From positions 1 through 8,758 of the forward strand of contig CANDEE010000064.1 of the NCBI GenBank assembly GCA_947383685.1: 8,758 nucleotides of DNA. The letters run 5' to 3'. Positions 1 to 5,589 of the stretch are shown in pieces. A program made the translations under genes and the position numbers. This DNA comes from an uncultured Pseudoflavonifractor sp. GTDB taxonomy: Bacteria; Bacillota; Clostridia; Oscillospirales; Oscillospiraceae. The notes beneath the pieces are model-generated. The model made no database searches and was not told the origin of the DNA. It worked only from the letters and a program-made list of their open reading frames with translations. Position 1 is the stretch's first letter. Every line of letters begins with the position of its first letter.

Positions 1-451
1 GTGCTCCGACAAGTACGGCGCTGACTATATGCAGAAGCTGAAGGACAACGGCTGCTTGCTGGAGAGCGGCACCACCGCTACCCACAACCAGCTGGCTGCC
101 AGTGCCTATCAGGTGGGCGTATGCCTGGACTACGTCACCGCTAACCTGGTGGCTGAGGGCTCCCCCATTGCCTTCCTGTATCCCGAGGATACCGTCTCCA
201 TCGCCAGCCCCATCGGCCTGGTGAAGGACTGCAACAACGAGGAGAACGGCAAACTTCTGTATGACTACATCCTGTCCAAAGAAGGCCAGGAAATCCTGGT
301 TGCCAACAACCTGGTCTCTGTCCGCGGCGACGTGGAGCAGGCCGTGGACCTGTCTGCTATCCCCTCTATGCTGGAATCCGACTTTGCCAAGCTGGCCTCT
401 GATGGTAAGGACAACCTGGAGACCTTCAACAAGATTTTTGGCCTGTCCTAA
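1..451 (+). CDS. ABC transporter solute-binding protein, C-terminal part (Fe3+/AfuA-like family)
   Basis: This is the C-terminal 149 residues of an extracellular solute-binding protein; the frame is open to the left edge (first full codon at base 2), so the start and the lipoprotein signal lie outside the window. It would capture the substrate outside the membrane and hand it to the permease at 1732. The visible part has features of class II binding proteins of the iron/phosphonate group: a GTTATHNQLAASAYQVGV stretch, then YPEDTVSIASPIGLVKDCNN, then YDYILSKEGQEILVANNLVSVR, where the C-terminal lobe closes. The downstream genes (two FbpC-like ATPases and an FbpB-like permease) support the family. 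No pair of adjacent tyrosines typical of FbpA iron ligation is visible in this part, so iron is only one option; phosphonates, other anions or polyamines are possible. The family call is solid, the substrate is open. Confidence 0.85.
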   Translation, partial: CSDKYGADYMQKLKDNGCLLESGTTATHNQLAASAYQVGVCLDYVTANLVAEGSPIAFLYPEDTVSIASPIGLVKDCNNEENGKLLYDYILSKEGQEILVANNLVSVRGDVEQAVDLSAIPSMLESDFAKLASDGKDNLETFNKIFGLS

Positions 452-476
452 TTCCAATCTCTCCCGGACAGAAGGA

Positions 477-543
477 CCTGCCTGGCCCATGCGCTAAACC
501 ACTGGTAAGGACCACTGGGTGAGAAGCAGATTGCCCGGGCAGG
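477..543 (+). other. Upper hairpin in the binding protein-ATPase gap
   Basis: CCTGCCTGG at 477-485 can pair with CCGGGCAGG at 535-543 (nine pairs, one of them G-U). The enclosed part contains a small TGGT/ACCA stem-loop and a duplicated CCACTGG. With the stronger hairpin just downstream it forms a structured spacer between the binding protein and ATPase genes. Such structures often protect the 3' end of the binding-protein message so that it is made in excess over the membrane parts; that role is inferred. Confidence 0.4.
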
Positions 544-560
544 AACAAAACTGTAACTGA

Positions 561-600
561 CAAGGTGGGGGAAACGATACGTTGCCCCCACCTTGTTGTT
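561..600 (+). terminator. Strong intercistronic hairpin, likely partial terminator or mRNA stabiliser
   Basis: CAAGGTGGGGG (561-571) pairs perfectly with CCCCCACCTTG (585-595), and inside it AACG/CGTT closes a three-base ATA loop, so the hairpin is long and very stable. The following bases TTGTT are only a poor U-tract. I therefore read it as a leaky terminator or 3'-end barrier that lowers expression of the ATPase and permease relative to the binding protein, not as an operon end. Confidence 0.6.
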
Positions 601-625
601 AATAAGGGTCCATCAAAAAGAGAGT

Positions 626-633
626 AAGGAGGG
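626..633 (+). promoter_or_regulatory. Ribosome binding site that fixes the TTG start at 641
   Basis: AAGGAGGG lies seven bases before TTG at 641. An earlier in-frame TTG (593) sits inside the hairpin arm and has no such site, so 641 is chosen as the start. Confidence 0.8.
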
Positions 634-640
634 AAACTTT

Positions 641-1735
641 TTGGCAAAGGTTTCATTTAAGAACATCTCCTTCAAGTACGGCGACCACCAGATTCTCAAG
701 GATTTCAGCCTGGACATTGAAAGCGGCGAAATCCTCTGCCTGGTGGGACCCTCCGGCTGCGGCAAGACCACCTTGGTCCGCTGCCTGTTGGGTCTGAACA
801 AGCCGGATACAGGAGAAATCTATGTGGGCGATAACTGCATATTCAGCGCCAAGAACCGGACCAATATGCCGGTGGAGCGCCGGAACATCGGCATCGTCTT
901 TCAGGATTACGCCGTCTGGCCCCATCTGACGGTGAGCGAGAATGTGGGTTACCCCCTGAAAAAGAAGCGTGTCAACAAGACGGAGATTGCCCAGCGGGTG
1001 GCCGATACTCTGGCCATGGTGAACATGACCGAGTACGCCAACCACCTGCCCAGCCAGCTCTCCGGCGGTCAGCAGCAGCGGGTGGCCATTGCCCGGGCAC
1101 TGGTGACCAACAGTGATATTATCGTCATGGACGAGCCCATTACCAACCTGGACGCCAAGCTCCGGGAGCAGATGCTGGAGGAGATTCGGGAAATCCAGCG
1201 CAAGAGCGGTACCACCGTTCTCTACATCACCCATGACCAGCAGTCTGCCTTGCAGTTGTGCGACCGGATGGCGGTCATGGAGCCGGATGGCACGCTGTGC
1301 CAGATGGGGACCGACGAGGACATCATTCTTCGGCCCGCCAACCGGTTTACCTTTGAGTTCATCGGCGTGTCCAACTTTATTCCCGTGGAGGTTGAGGGGG
1401 GAAAGCTGACCCTGAAGCCCGCCGGCGGCGCGTCTATCCCTTGGGCCGACGGCGTTCTTCCTGAGGGAGCCGACTTGTCTAAAGGCCTGGAGGTTGGCGT
1501 TCGTCCCAACGACATTGTCTTTGATCCTACTTCCCCTGTGAAGGCTACCGTGACCCGTTCCGTGTTTCTGGGCAGCGAGTATGACTACTTCATCCAGTTG
1601 GGTGGGCAGGAGCTTCGGGTTCAGCAGAATGCCCTTGACGCCGCCCGTCAGGGTGTGGTCAAGGAGGGGGCCGAGACCGGCGTCCGGTTCCTCAACTACC
1701 GCTTCTATCCCCCGAAAAAGGAGGTGTCGGCATGA
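641..1735 (+). CDS. ABC transporter ATP-binding protein 1 (FbpC/PotA type, with TOBE region)
   Basis: A 364-residue cytoplasmic ATPase that would energise the permease at 1732. Starting at TTG 641, the parts are in order: Walker A GPSGCGKTT (residues 36-44), Q-loop Q88 in VFQDYAVWPH, ABC signature LSGGQQQR (140-147), Walker B IIVMDE (160-165), D-loop NLD (169-171) and H-loop H198. The rest, about residues 240-364, is a C-terminal extension with a GVRPNDIVF stretch, as in TOBE domains of iron, polyamine and sugar importer ATPases. All catalytic motifs are intact and the length is usual for the family. The Q-loop is followed by AVWPH where many FbpC proteins have ALFPH. The stop overlaps the permease start by four bases (ATGA), so the two are probably translationally coupled. 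A second, clearly different ATPase lies on the other side of the permease. Confidence 0.93.
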   Translation: MAKVSFKNISFKYGDHQILKDFSLDIESGEILCLVGPSGCGKTTLVRCLLGLNKPDTGEIYVGDNCIFSAKNRTNMPVERRNIGIVFQDYAVWPHLTVSENVGYPLKKKRVNKTEIAQRVADTLAMVNMTEYANHLPSQLSGGQQQRVAIARALVTNSDIIVMDEPITNLDAKLREQMLEEIREIQRKSGTTVLYITHDQQSALQLCDRMAVMEPDGTLCQMGTDEDIILRPANRFTFEFIGVSNFIPVEVEGGKLTLKPAGGASIPWADGVLPEGADLSKGLEVGVRPNDIVFDPTSPVKATVTRSVFLGSEYDYFIQLGGQELRVQQNALDAARQGVVKEGAETGVRFLNYRFYPPKKEVSA

Positions 1736-3450
1736 GCCGTTTTGGAAAGAATAAAGACCTGGCGGCGGTGGATGGCCGGCGCTTCAGCGTAGATGGCATT
1801 CTCACCGCTGTCAGTGTGGTCCTGCTGCTGGTGGTGGTGGTCATCCCCGTGGTGTCTATCATCTACAACTCCTTCTTTTTCCAGGGCCACTTTGATCCCC
1901 AGCTTTTTATCGGACAGCTTACCGATCCCAGCAACCTGTCCGCTATGTGGAACACCATCAAGATCGCCTTCTGGGTGACCCTGTTGGGAACCATCCTGGG
2001 TACCTTCTACGCCTGGCTTCTGGGCCGCAGCGATATACCGGCTAAGGGCCTCATGCGGGCGTTGTTCAACATTCCCTATATGTTCCCCCCCTTCCTGGGG
2101 GCTATGGCGTGGGACCTGCTGCTCAACGGACGCTCCGGCTACCTCAATAAGCTTTTGATGAGCGTTTTCCACCTCTCCAAGGCGCCTGTCAACATCAACA
2201 CCCTGGGCGGTATTATCTTTGTGGAGCTTTCCTACTACTTCCCCTTCGTGTTTATGCAGGTGGTCTCCGCTCTGGAGCGGATGGACCCCACTCTGGAGGA
2301 ATGCGCCCGGATCGCGGGCGCCAAGCAGATGACGGTTATTCGGAAGATTACCCTTCCTCTGGTAGTGCCCGCCATCTCTGCCGGCGCCCTGCTCATTATG
2401 ACCACCTCTCTGGCACACTTCGGCGTGCCCTCCATCCTGGGCTTCTCCCAGGGCATCTTCACCCTGCCCACCAAGATTTACGCCGTCATTTCCCGCACCG
2501 GCGGCAGCTTTGAGGGCATCCGCCAGGGCGCGGCCCTGTCCATCATGCTGGTGGTGGTCGTGGCGATTGCCCTGGTGCTTCAGAAGAAAATCCTCTCCTC
2601 CGGCAGCTATGACATCATTAAGGGCAAGAGTATGCGCCCCACCCTTATTAAACTCCGGGGCGCTAAAATTCCCCTGCTGATCCTCTGTATTGCCACCCTG
2701 GTGCTCATCGTGGTGGTGCCTTTGGTGATGATCTTCCTGGTGAGCTTGGTGAAGGCCTACGGCCTGCCCCTGGTTCCCGAAAACTTCACCCTCAACAATT
2801 ACATTAAGGTGTTTAAGTCCGACGGCACTTTGGGGTCCATCAAGAACTCCCTCATCCTGTCCATCGGCGCGGGCATCATCTGTATGTTCCTGGGCACCCT
2901 CATTGCCTATGTGGTGCAGAAGATCAAGCCCAAGGGAAAGGAAGTATTGGAGATTCTTTCTGTGCTGCCTTACTCCCTGCCGGGTACTGTGCTGGCCATC
3001 GGCGTGATTCTGGCCTGGTCCGGCGCTATCTTTGGAATCAGCCTCTACAATACCCTGTGGATCATTCTGATTGCCTACATTGCCCGGTACCTGTCCTTCT
3101 CCATGAAAAGCTCCTCGGCGGCGCTCTTACAGGTTCACCCCTCTTTGGAGGAGGCGGCCCGTACCTGCGGAGCCAGCCATATGGAGAGCCTGAAGGACGT
3201 GACCCTGCCCCTTATTCGTCCCGCCATGGTTTCCGGCTTCTTCCTCATCTTCCTGCCGGCCATGCGTGAGGTCACCACCTCCGTTCTTCTGTACGGGCCC
3301 TATACCCGGACCCTGGGCGTTCAGATTTACTCCCTCCGGGATGCGGGAATGATCCCCCAGGCGGCGGCTCTAGGCTCTATTGCTATCGTTATTATTATCG
3401 TCTGCAATACCATCGTCACCGAAGTGACGAAGGACAGGAAGGGGGTCTGA
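1732..3450 (+). CDS. ABC transporter permease, fused two-domain (FbpB type)
   Basis: A 572-residue integral membrane protein made of two homologous permease halves, as in the ferric iron permease FbpB, so one chain forms the whole channel. A positively charged N-terminus leads into the first membrane segment (about residues 23-47); the second half starts again with a long hydrophobic segment near 313-340. Each half carries the EAA loop that docks an ATPase: EECARIAGAK...LPLVVPA (about 189-215) and EEAARTCGAS...LPLIRPA (about 473-500). About twelve membrane segments are expected. The start is ATG with AAAGGAGGTG just upstream, overlapping the first ATPase stop; the second ATPase starts three bases after the stop. 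The two EAA loops differ in sequence, which fits docking of two different ATPases, though that is inference. Confidence 0.92.
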   Translation: MSRFGKNKDLAAVDGRRFSVDGILTAVSVVLLLVVVVIPVVSIIYNSFFFQGHFDPQLFIGQLTDPSNLSAMWNTIKIAFWVTLLGTILGTFYAWLLGRSDIPAKGLMRALFNIPYMFPPFLGAMAWDLLLNGRSGYLNKLLMSVFHLSKAPVNINTLGGIIFVELSYYFPFVFMQVVSALERMDPTLEECARIAGAKQMTVIRKITLPLVVPAISAGALLIMTTSLAHFGVPSILGFSQGIFTLPTKIYAVISRTGGSFEGIRQGAALSIMLVVVVAIALVLQKKILSSGSYDIIKGKSMRPTLIKLRGAKIPLLILCIATLVLIVVVPLVMIFLVSLVKAYGLPLVPENFTLNNYIKVFKSDGTLGSIKNSLILSIGAGIICMFLGTLIAYVVQKIKPKGKEVLEILSVLPYSLPGTVLAIGVILAWSGAIFGISLYNTLWIILIAYIARYLSFSMKSSSAALLQVHPSLEEAARTCGASHMESLKDVTLPLIRPAMVSGFFLIFLPAMREVTTSVLLYGPYTRTLGVQIYSLRDAGMIPQAAALGSIAIVIIIVCNTIVTEVTKDRKGV

Positions 3451-3453
3451 GCC

Positions 3454-4563
3454 ATGGATCAAGTAGTGCTGAGACACGTGACCAAACGGTTCACCACCAA
3501 AACATTGGGCGATATTGTGGCTGTGGACGATTTCAACCTGAACGTTCACGAGGGTGAGTGCTTTTCCTTCCTGGGGCCCTCCGGCTGCGGCAAGTCCACC
3601 ACTCTGCGGATGGTTGCAGGGTTTGAGGACCTGAGTGAAGGCGAAATCGAGCTGTGCGGCAAGCTGGTGTCCTCCAAGGAGAAAAACCTGTATATTCCCC
3701 CGGAGGAGCGGGGCCTGGGCATGGTGTTCCAGTCCTTTGCCGTTTGGCCCCACATGAATGTATTTGAAAACGTGGCCTTCCCCCTGCGCATCCAAAAGGT
3801 GAATAAGACCGAGATTGAGCAGCGGGTTAAGGAGGCCATGAAGCACACCAGCCTTACTGGGTTGGAGAACGTCTATCCCTCTGACCTGTCCGGTGGACAG
3901 CAGCAGCGCATTGCCCTGGCCCGGGCCATTGTCACCCAGCCCAAGGTTATGCTGTTGGATGAGCCTCTTTCCAACCTGGACCCCAAGCTTCGGGAAACCA
4001 TGCGGTTTGAAATTAAAGAATTGCAGCGGAAGTTTAATTTCACCATCATCTTTGTTACCCACGACCAGTCGGAGGCCATGGCCATCTCCGACCGGATGAT
4101 GGTCTGCGACATGGGTAAGATCATGCAGATCGATACCCCGGAGAACCTCTATAATAAGCCCAACAGCCGGTTTGTCCACAGCTTCCTGGGTGAGAGCACC
4201 TTCATCAATGTGGAAATTGTGGACGGAAAGGTCTACGCCAAGGGCGACATGGAGAATCCGCTGGCCCTGGATATTCCCAAGGACGCCGACAAGCAAATGG
4301 TAGTGGCTACCCGGCCCAACTCCATTGACCTGCTGGGTGCGGACCAGGAGGGCTATCCCACCCACATTGAGAAGCGCATTTTCCTTACCGACCGCACCGA
4401 GTATATTGTACCCGTGGGCGAGCAAAAGCTAAAAATTCAGACTCCCCACCGCATTGCATTTGCCGAGGGAGAGGCCTGTAAGGTTCGGTTTGCGTCCCCC
4501 ATGTGGTATCCGGCCGAGGATGAGGCGGCCGAAAAGGAACGGCAGCGCCGCCAGTTGGTGTAA
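3454..4563 (+). CDS. ABC transporter ATP-binding protein 2 (FbpC/PotA type, with TOBE region)
   Basis: A 369-residue ATPase, last gene of the transporter operon. Motifs in order: Walker A GPSGCGKST (residues 41-49), Q-loop Q93 in MVFQSFAVWPH, signature LSGGQQQR (145-152), Walker B VMLLDE (165-170), D-loop NLD (174-176), H-loop H203, then a TOBE-like C-terminal region with VVATRPNSIDLLG. Everything needed for ATP hydrolysis is present. It is a paralogue of the ATPase at 641: both have AVWPH and a VNKTEI..RV stretch, but they differ over much of their length, so this is not a recent tandem copy. It starts at ATG 3454 with the AGGAAGGGGG site inside the end of the permease gene. The highly charged C-terminus (EDEAAEKERQRRQ) has no known role. 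It could form a heterodimer with ATPase 1 or replace it under other conditions. Confidence 0.92.
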   Translation: MDQVVLRHVTKRFTTKTLGDIVAVDDFNLNVHEGECFSFLGPSGCGKSTTLRMVAGFEDLSEGEIELCGKLVSSKEKNLYIPPEERGLGMVFQSFAVWPHMNVFENVAFPLRIQKVNKTEIEQRVKEAMKHTSLTGLENVYPSDLSGGQQQRIALARAIVTQPKVMLLDEPLSNLDPKLRETMRFEIKELQRKFNFTIIFVTHDQSEAMAISDRMMVCDMGKIMQIDTPENLYNKPNSRFVHSFLGESTFINVEIVDGKVYAKGDMENPLALDIPKDADKQMVVATRPNSIDLLGADQEGYPTHIEKRIFLTDRTEYIVPVGEQKLKIQTPHRIAFAEGEACKVRFASPMWYPAEDEAAEKERQRRQLV

Positions 4564-4776
4564 AAACGGCTTGACAGAGGACCTCAGGCGTAAGGTATGG
4601 TCACAGTGGTACGTGATACGATGGGGTCCGGTTGATATTTTTAAGCGCTACCGTGCCGTAGAAATGGCATATGGAAAGGCAACCGGTCAAAGCAGTATAA
4701 AATAAGGCCGCAGGAGGTCAAAAGGAGGTCAAAACCTCGACATACCTTCTGAAGCCAAAAATAAAAAAGCCTGTAA
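4564..4776. other. Gene-free stretch after the transporter operon, possible element boundary
   Basis: I see no supported gene, tRNA or terminator in these 213 bases. A frame that could start inside the ATPase gene runs through to 4705, but it has no ribosome binding site and no recognisable protein. A 40-codon frame from 4706 to the TGA at 4826 is open but lacks a start. A TATAAAAT-like box at 4696-4703 has no good -35 partner. The stretch separates the GC-rich host operon from the accessory/phage genes, so the left end of the inserted element probably lies here or shortly after. Confidence 0.45.
4712..4738 (+). repeat. Tandem 11-bp repeat joined to a short inverted repeat
   Basis: AGGAGGTCAAA occurs twice without a gap (4712-4722 and 4723-4733). 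The second copy is part of an inverted repeat, GAGGT-CAAA-ACCTC (4725-4738). GGTCAAA is also present at 4685-4691. Short repeats of this kind next to an element boundary can be recombinase arm or core sites, but no second copy is in view, so the role is unknown. The two AGGAGG cores look like ribosome binding sites, yet no ATG, GTG or TTG start follows at a usable distance. Confidence 0.4.
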
Positions 4777-4833
4777 CCGTTGGCTTGATAGTGATAAGGA
4801 ACTAAATTCACTTATCACTGTTAGCTGACGGTT
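4775..4833 (+). ncRNA. Long structured leader hairpin (23 pairs, one bulge)
   Basis: Bases 4775-4798 pair with 4811-4833 around a 12-base loop (4799-4810), broken only by a bulged T at 4785. Four of the pairs are G-U when read on the + strand (4789/4820, 4787/4822, 4782/4826, 4781/4827) and would be A-C mismatches on the - strand, so the structure makes sense as RNA from the + strand. It lies just before a strong terminator and 81 bases before the start codon at 4914. Its right arm can alternatively pair with the terminator's left arm. A recombination site folding as single-stranded DNA is another possibility. Confidence 0.55.
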
Positions 4834-4849
4834 TCGGGGTGCATACGAA

Positions 4850-4892
4850 AGCCCGTCTGATTCCTAACAGGGATTCAGACGGGCTGTTTTTT
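4850..4892 (+). terminator. Strong rho-independent terminator
   Basis: AGCCCGTCTGA (4850-4860) pairs perfectly with TCAGACGGGCT (4875-4885); after one mismatch three more pairs (TCC/GGA) close a six-base loop. A run of six T follows at 4887-4892. It stands only 21 bases before the ATG at 4914, with no promoter between, so it can act as the end of the upstream transcript and as an attenuator for the downstream gene. Confidence 0.88.
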
Positions 4893-4913
4893 ACAATATG
4901 GAGGTATAAGCCT

Positions 4914-5159
4914 ATGGGTAAACTCATTTCTTGCGAGTTCAACATTGATACGGCCTGTGTAGAGCTGAAATTTTCCGATGGCAGCATGATTTCGATTGAC
5001 TGTACTGCTGTGGAGGATGAGGTTGCCAAGAATGTGCACCAGCGGTCAGAGTTGGATTACCTGATTTACAACGACCCGCTTGGGTACGCCGATTTGATCC
5101 TCAATGGTAATCCGGAGGAGTATCTGAGGAATGTGACGGATTATTCGCCTTTGGACTAA
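4914..5159 (+). CDS. Small DUF6061-like protein (81 aa), function unknown
   Basis: The protein is acidic and soluble, MGKLISCEF...SDGSMISIDCTAVEDEVAKNV...LDYLIYNDPLGYADLILNG...TDYSPLD. I recall near-identical wording in small proteins of the DUF6061 group that recur on mobile elements of gut Clostridia; this is memory of the family, not a search. The start is ATG 4914, chosen because TGGAGG ends nine bases before it; the same frame runs further upstream but passes through the terminator hairpin. No membrane segment, no helix-turn-helix and no catalytic motif is visible. It is monocistronic in appearance, with a terminator in front of it (4850-4892) and another right behind (5167-5216). Its cysteines (C7, C15 and one in SIDC) are not arranged as a zinc site. 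Confidence 0.78.
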   Translation: MGKLISCEFNIDTACVELKFSDGSMISIDCTAVEDEVAKNVHQRSELDYLIYNDPLGYADLILNGNPEEYLRNVTDYSPLD

Positions 5160-5166
5160 TTAGAAA

Positions 5167-5216
5167 GTGTCAGCGCTGTACTTTTCATTGTCGGCGCTGA
5201 CACGTTTTATATTTTT
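5167..5216 (+). terminator. Rho-independent terminator
   Basis: GTGTCAGCGC (5167-5176) pairs with GCGCTGACAC (5194-5203), extended by a G-U and a G-C pair, followed by GTTTTATATTTTT. It begins eight bases after the stop of the 81-aa gene and ends its transcript. Confidence 0.88.
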
Positions 5217-5240
5217 CATCGACCACCCCCTGCATATAAT

Positions 5241-5250
5241 TACAGCTGTA
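5241..5250. promoter_or_regulatory. Palindromic operator candidate
   Basis: TACAGCTGTA is a perfect 10-bp palindrome that covers the -35 region of the promoter in front of the helix-turn-helix gene. Small Cro/CI-like regulators, including controller proteins of restriction systems, commonly bind such sites near their own promoter. That the protein at 5296 binds here is inferred from position alone. Confidence 0.45.
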
Positions 5251-5274
5251 CATATCAAAAGTTTCTGCTATAAT
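5247..5274 (+). promoter_or_regulatory. Promoter for the regulator-nuclease pair
   Basis: The -10 box TATAAT (5269-5274) is consensus and has an extended TGC element before it (5266-5268). The -35 box TGTACA (5247-5252) matches four of six bases with a 16-bp spacer. A second TATAAT at 5235-5240 has only a T-rich stretch as -35. The transcript would begin near 5281, leaving a very short leader before the ATG at 5296. Confidence 0.62.
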
Positions 5275-5295
5275 TGACAAAAAGGGGGTTATGAA

Positions 5296-5589
5296 ATGAG
5301 TGAACCTCTTGATTATGGGCATTTTGATATTGTTTTGGCTGAGTATTTGCAGAAGAGGCACTACAGCAAAAACAAATTGGCCGAAGAAGCAAATTTACAA
5401 CGGACGCAGTTGAACGCATATTGCAAAAACGAGATTAAGAGACCGGACCTTGATGTTTTAGCTCGCATCTGCTATGCGCTTCACTGTGATTTGACAGATA
5501 TAATTCGTTATGTCAGCCCACCTTTGGGGAATGAAAAAGCAACAATAGGCGACACAACAACCGGAGGTAAAAGAAATGGATGCGAATAG
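5296..5589 (+). CDS. Cro/CI-type helix-turn-helix regulator (HTH_26-like)
   Basis: A 97-residue DNA-binding protein. Residues about 10-73 form one Xre/Cro-like domain: VLAEYLQKRHYSKNKLAEE (helices 1 and 2), NLQRTQLNAYCKNEIKRP (recognition helix, around 34-47), then LDVLARICYALHCDLTDIIRYV, the typical C-terminal helices of the HTH_26/YozG kind. The last 24 residues are polar and probably disordered. ATG 5296 follows GGGGG by seven bases; the ATG at 5291 gives only ATG-AAA-TGA and is not a gene. The gene overlaps the nuclease gene by 14 bases, so the two are made together. By analogy with controller proteins of restriction-modification systems it likely tunes expression of its partner and itself through the palindrome at 5241-5250; this is inference. 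Confidence 0.85.
   Translation: MSEPLDYGHFDIVLAEYLQKRHYSKNKLAEEANLQRTQLNAYCKNEIKRPDLDVLARICYALHCDLTDIIRYVSPPLGNEKATIGDTTTGGKRNGCE

Noticed and set aside
593..640. Upstream TTG at 593 as the start of ATPase 1
   Set aside because: It lies in the arm of a strong hairpin with no ribosome binding site; TTG 641 has AAGGAGGG at seven bases and gives the normal family N-terminus.
653..2418. Long - strand frames opposite ATPase 1 and the start of the permease
   Set aside because: Both are mirror frames of well-supported genes in GC-rich DNA, with no own signals.
3370..4425. 351-codon open frame on the - strand opposite ATPase 2
   Set aside because: It is a mirror of a gene with all ABC motifs; rich in G, H, L and Q, without a ribosome binding site or known domain.
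4454..4705. 83-codon + frame overlapping the end of ATPase 2
   Set aside because: Half of it is a shifted reading of the ATPase gene, no ribosome binding site precedes a start, and the peptide resembles nothing I know.
4762..4791. - strand terminator made of AAGCC/GGCTT followed by a T-rich run
   Set aside because: The stem has only five pairs and no - strand gene lies upstream of it; it overlaps the better + strand hairpin.
4706..4828. Open frame with a GGQNLDIPSEAKNKKACNRW-type peptide, considered as an integrase C-terminus
   Set aside because: There is no start codon and the bases are explained better by the hairpin; I cannot tie the peptide to any recombinase. Kept only as a possible gene stub.
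4564..4850. tRNA gene or its 3' end as attachment site
   Set aside because: No cloverleaf, no TTCGA arm and no CCA-type end could be found on either strand.
5274..5279. Perfect TTGACA next to the regulator ribosome binding site
   Set aside because: It lies directly after a TATAAT box and has no -10 at the right distance downstream; probably chance.
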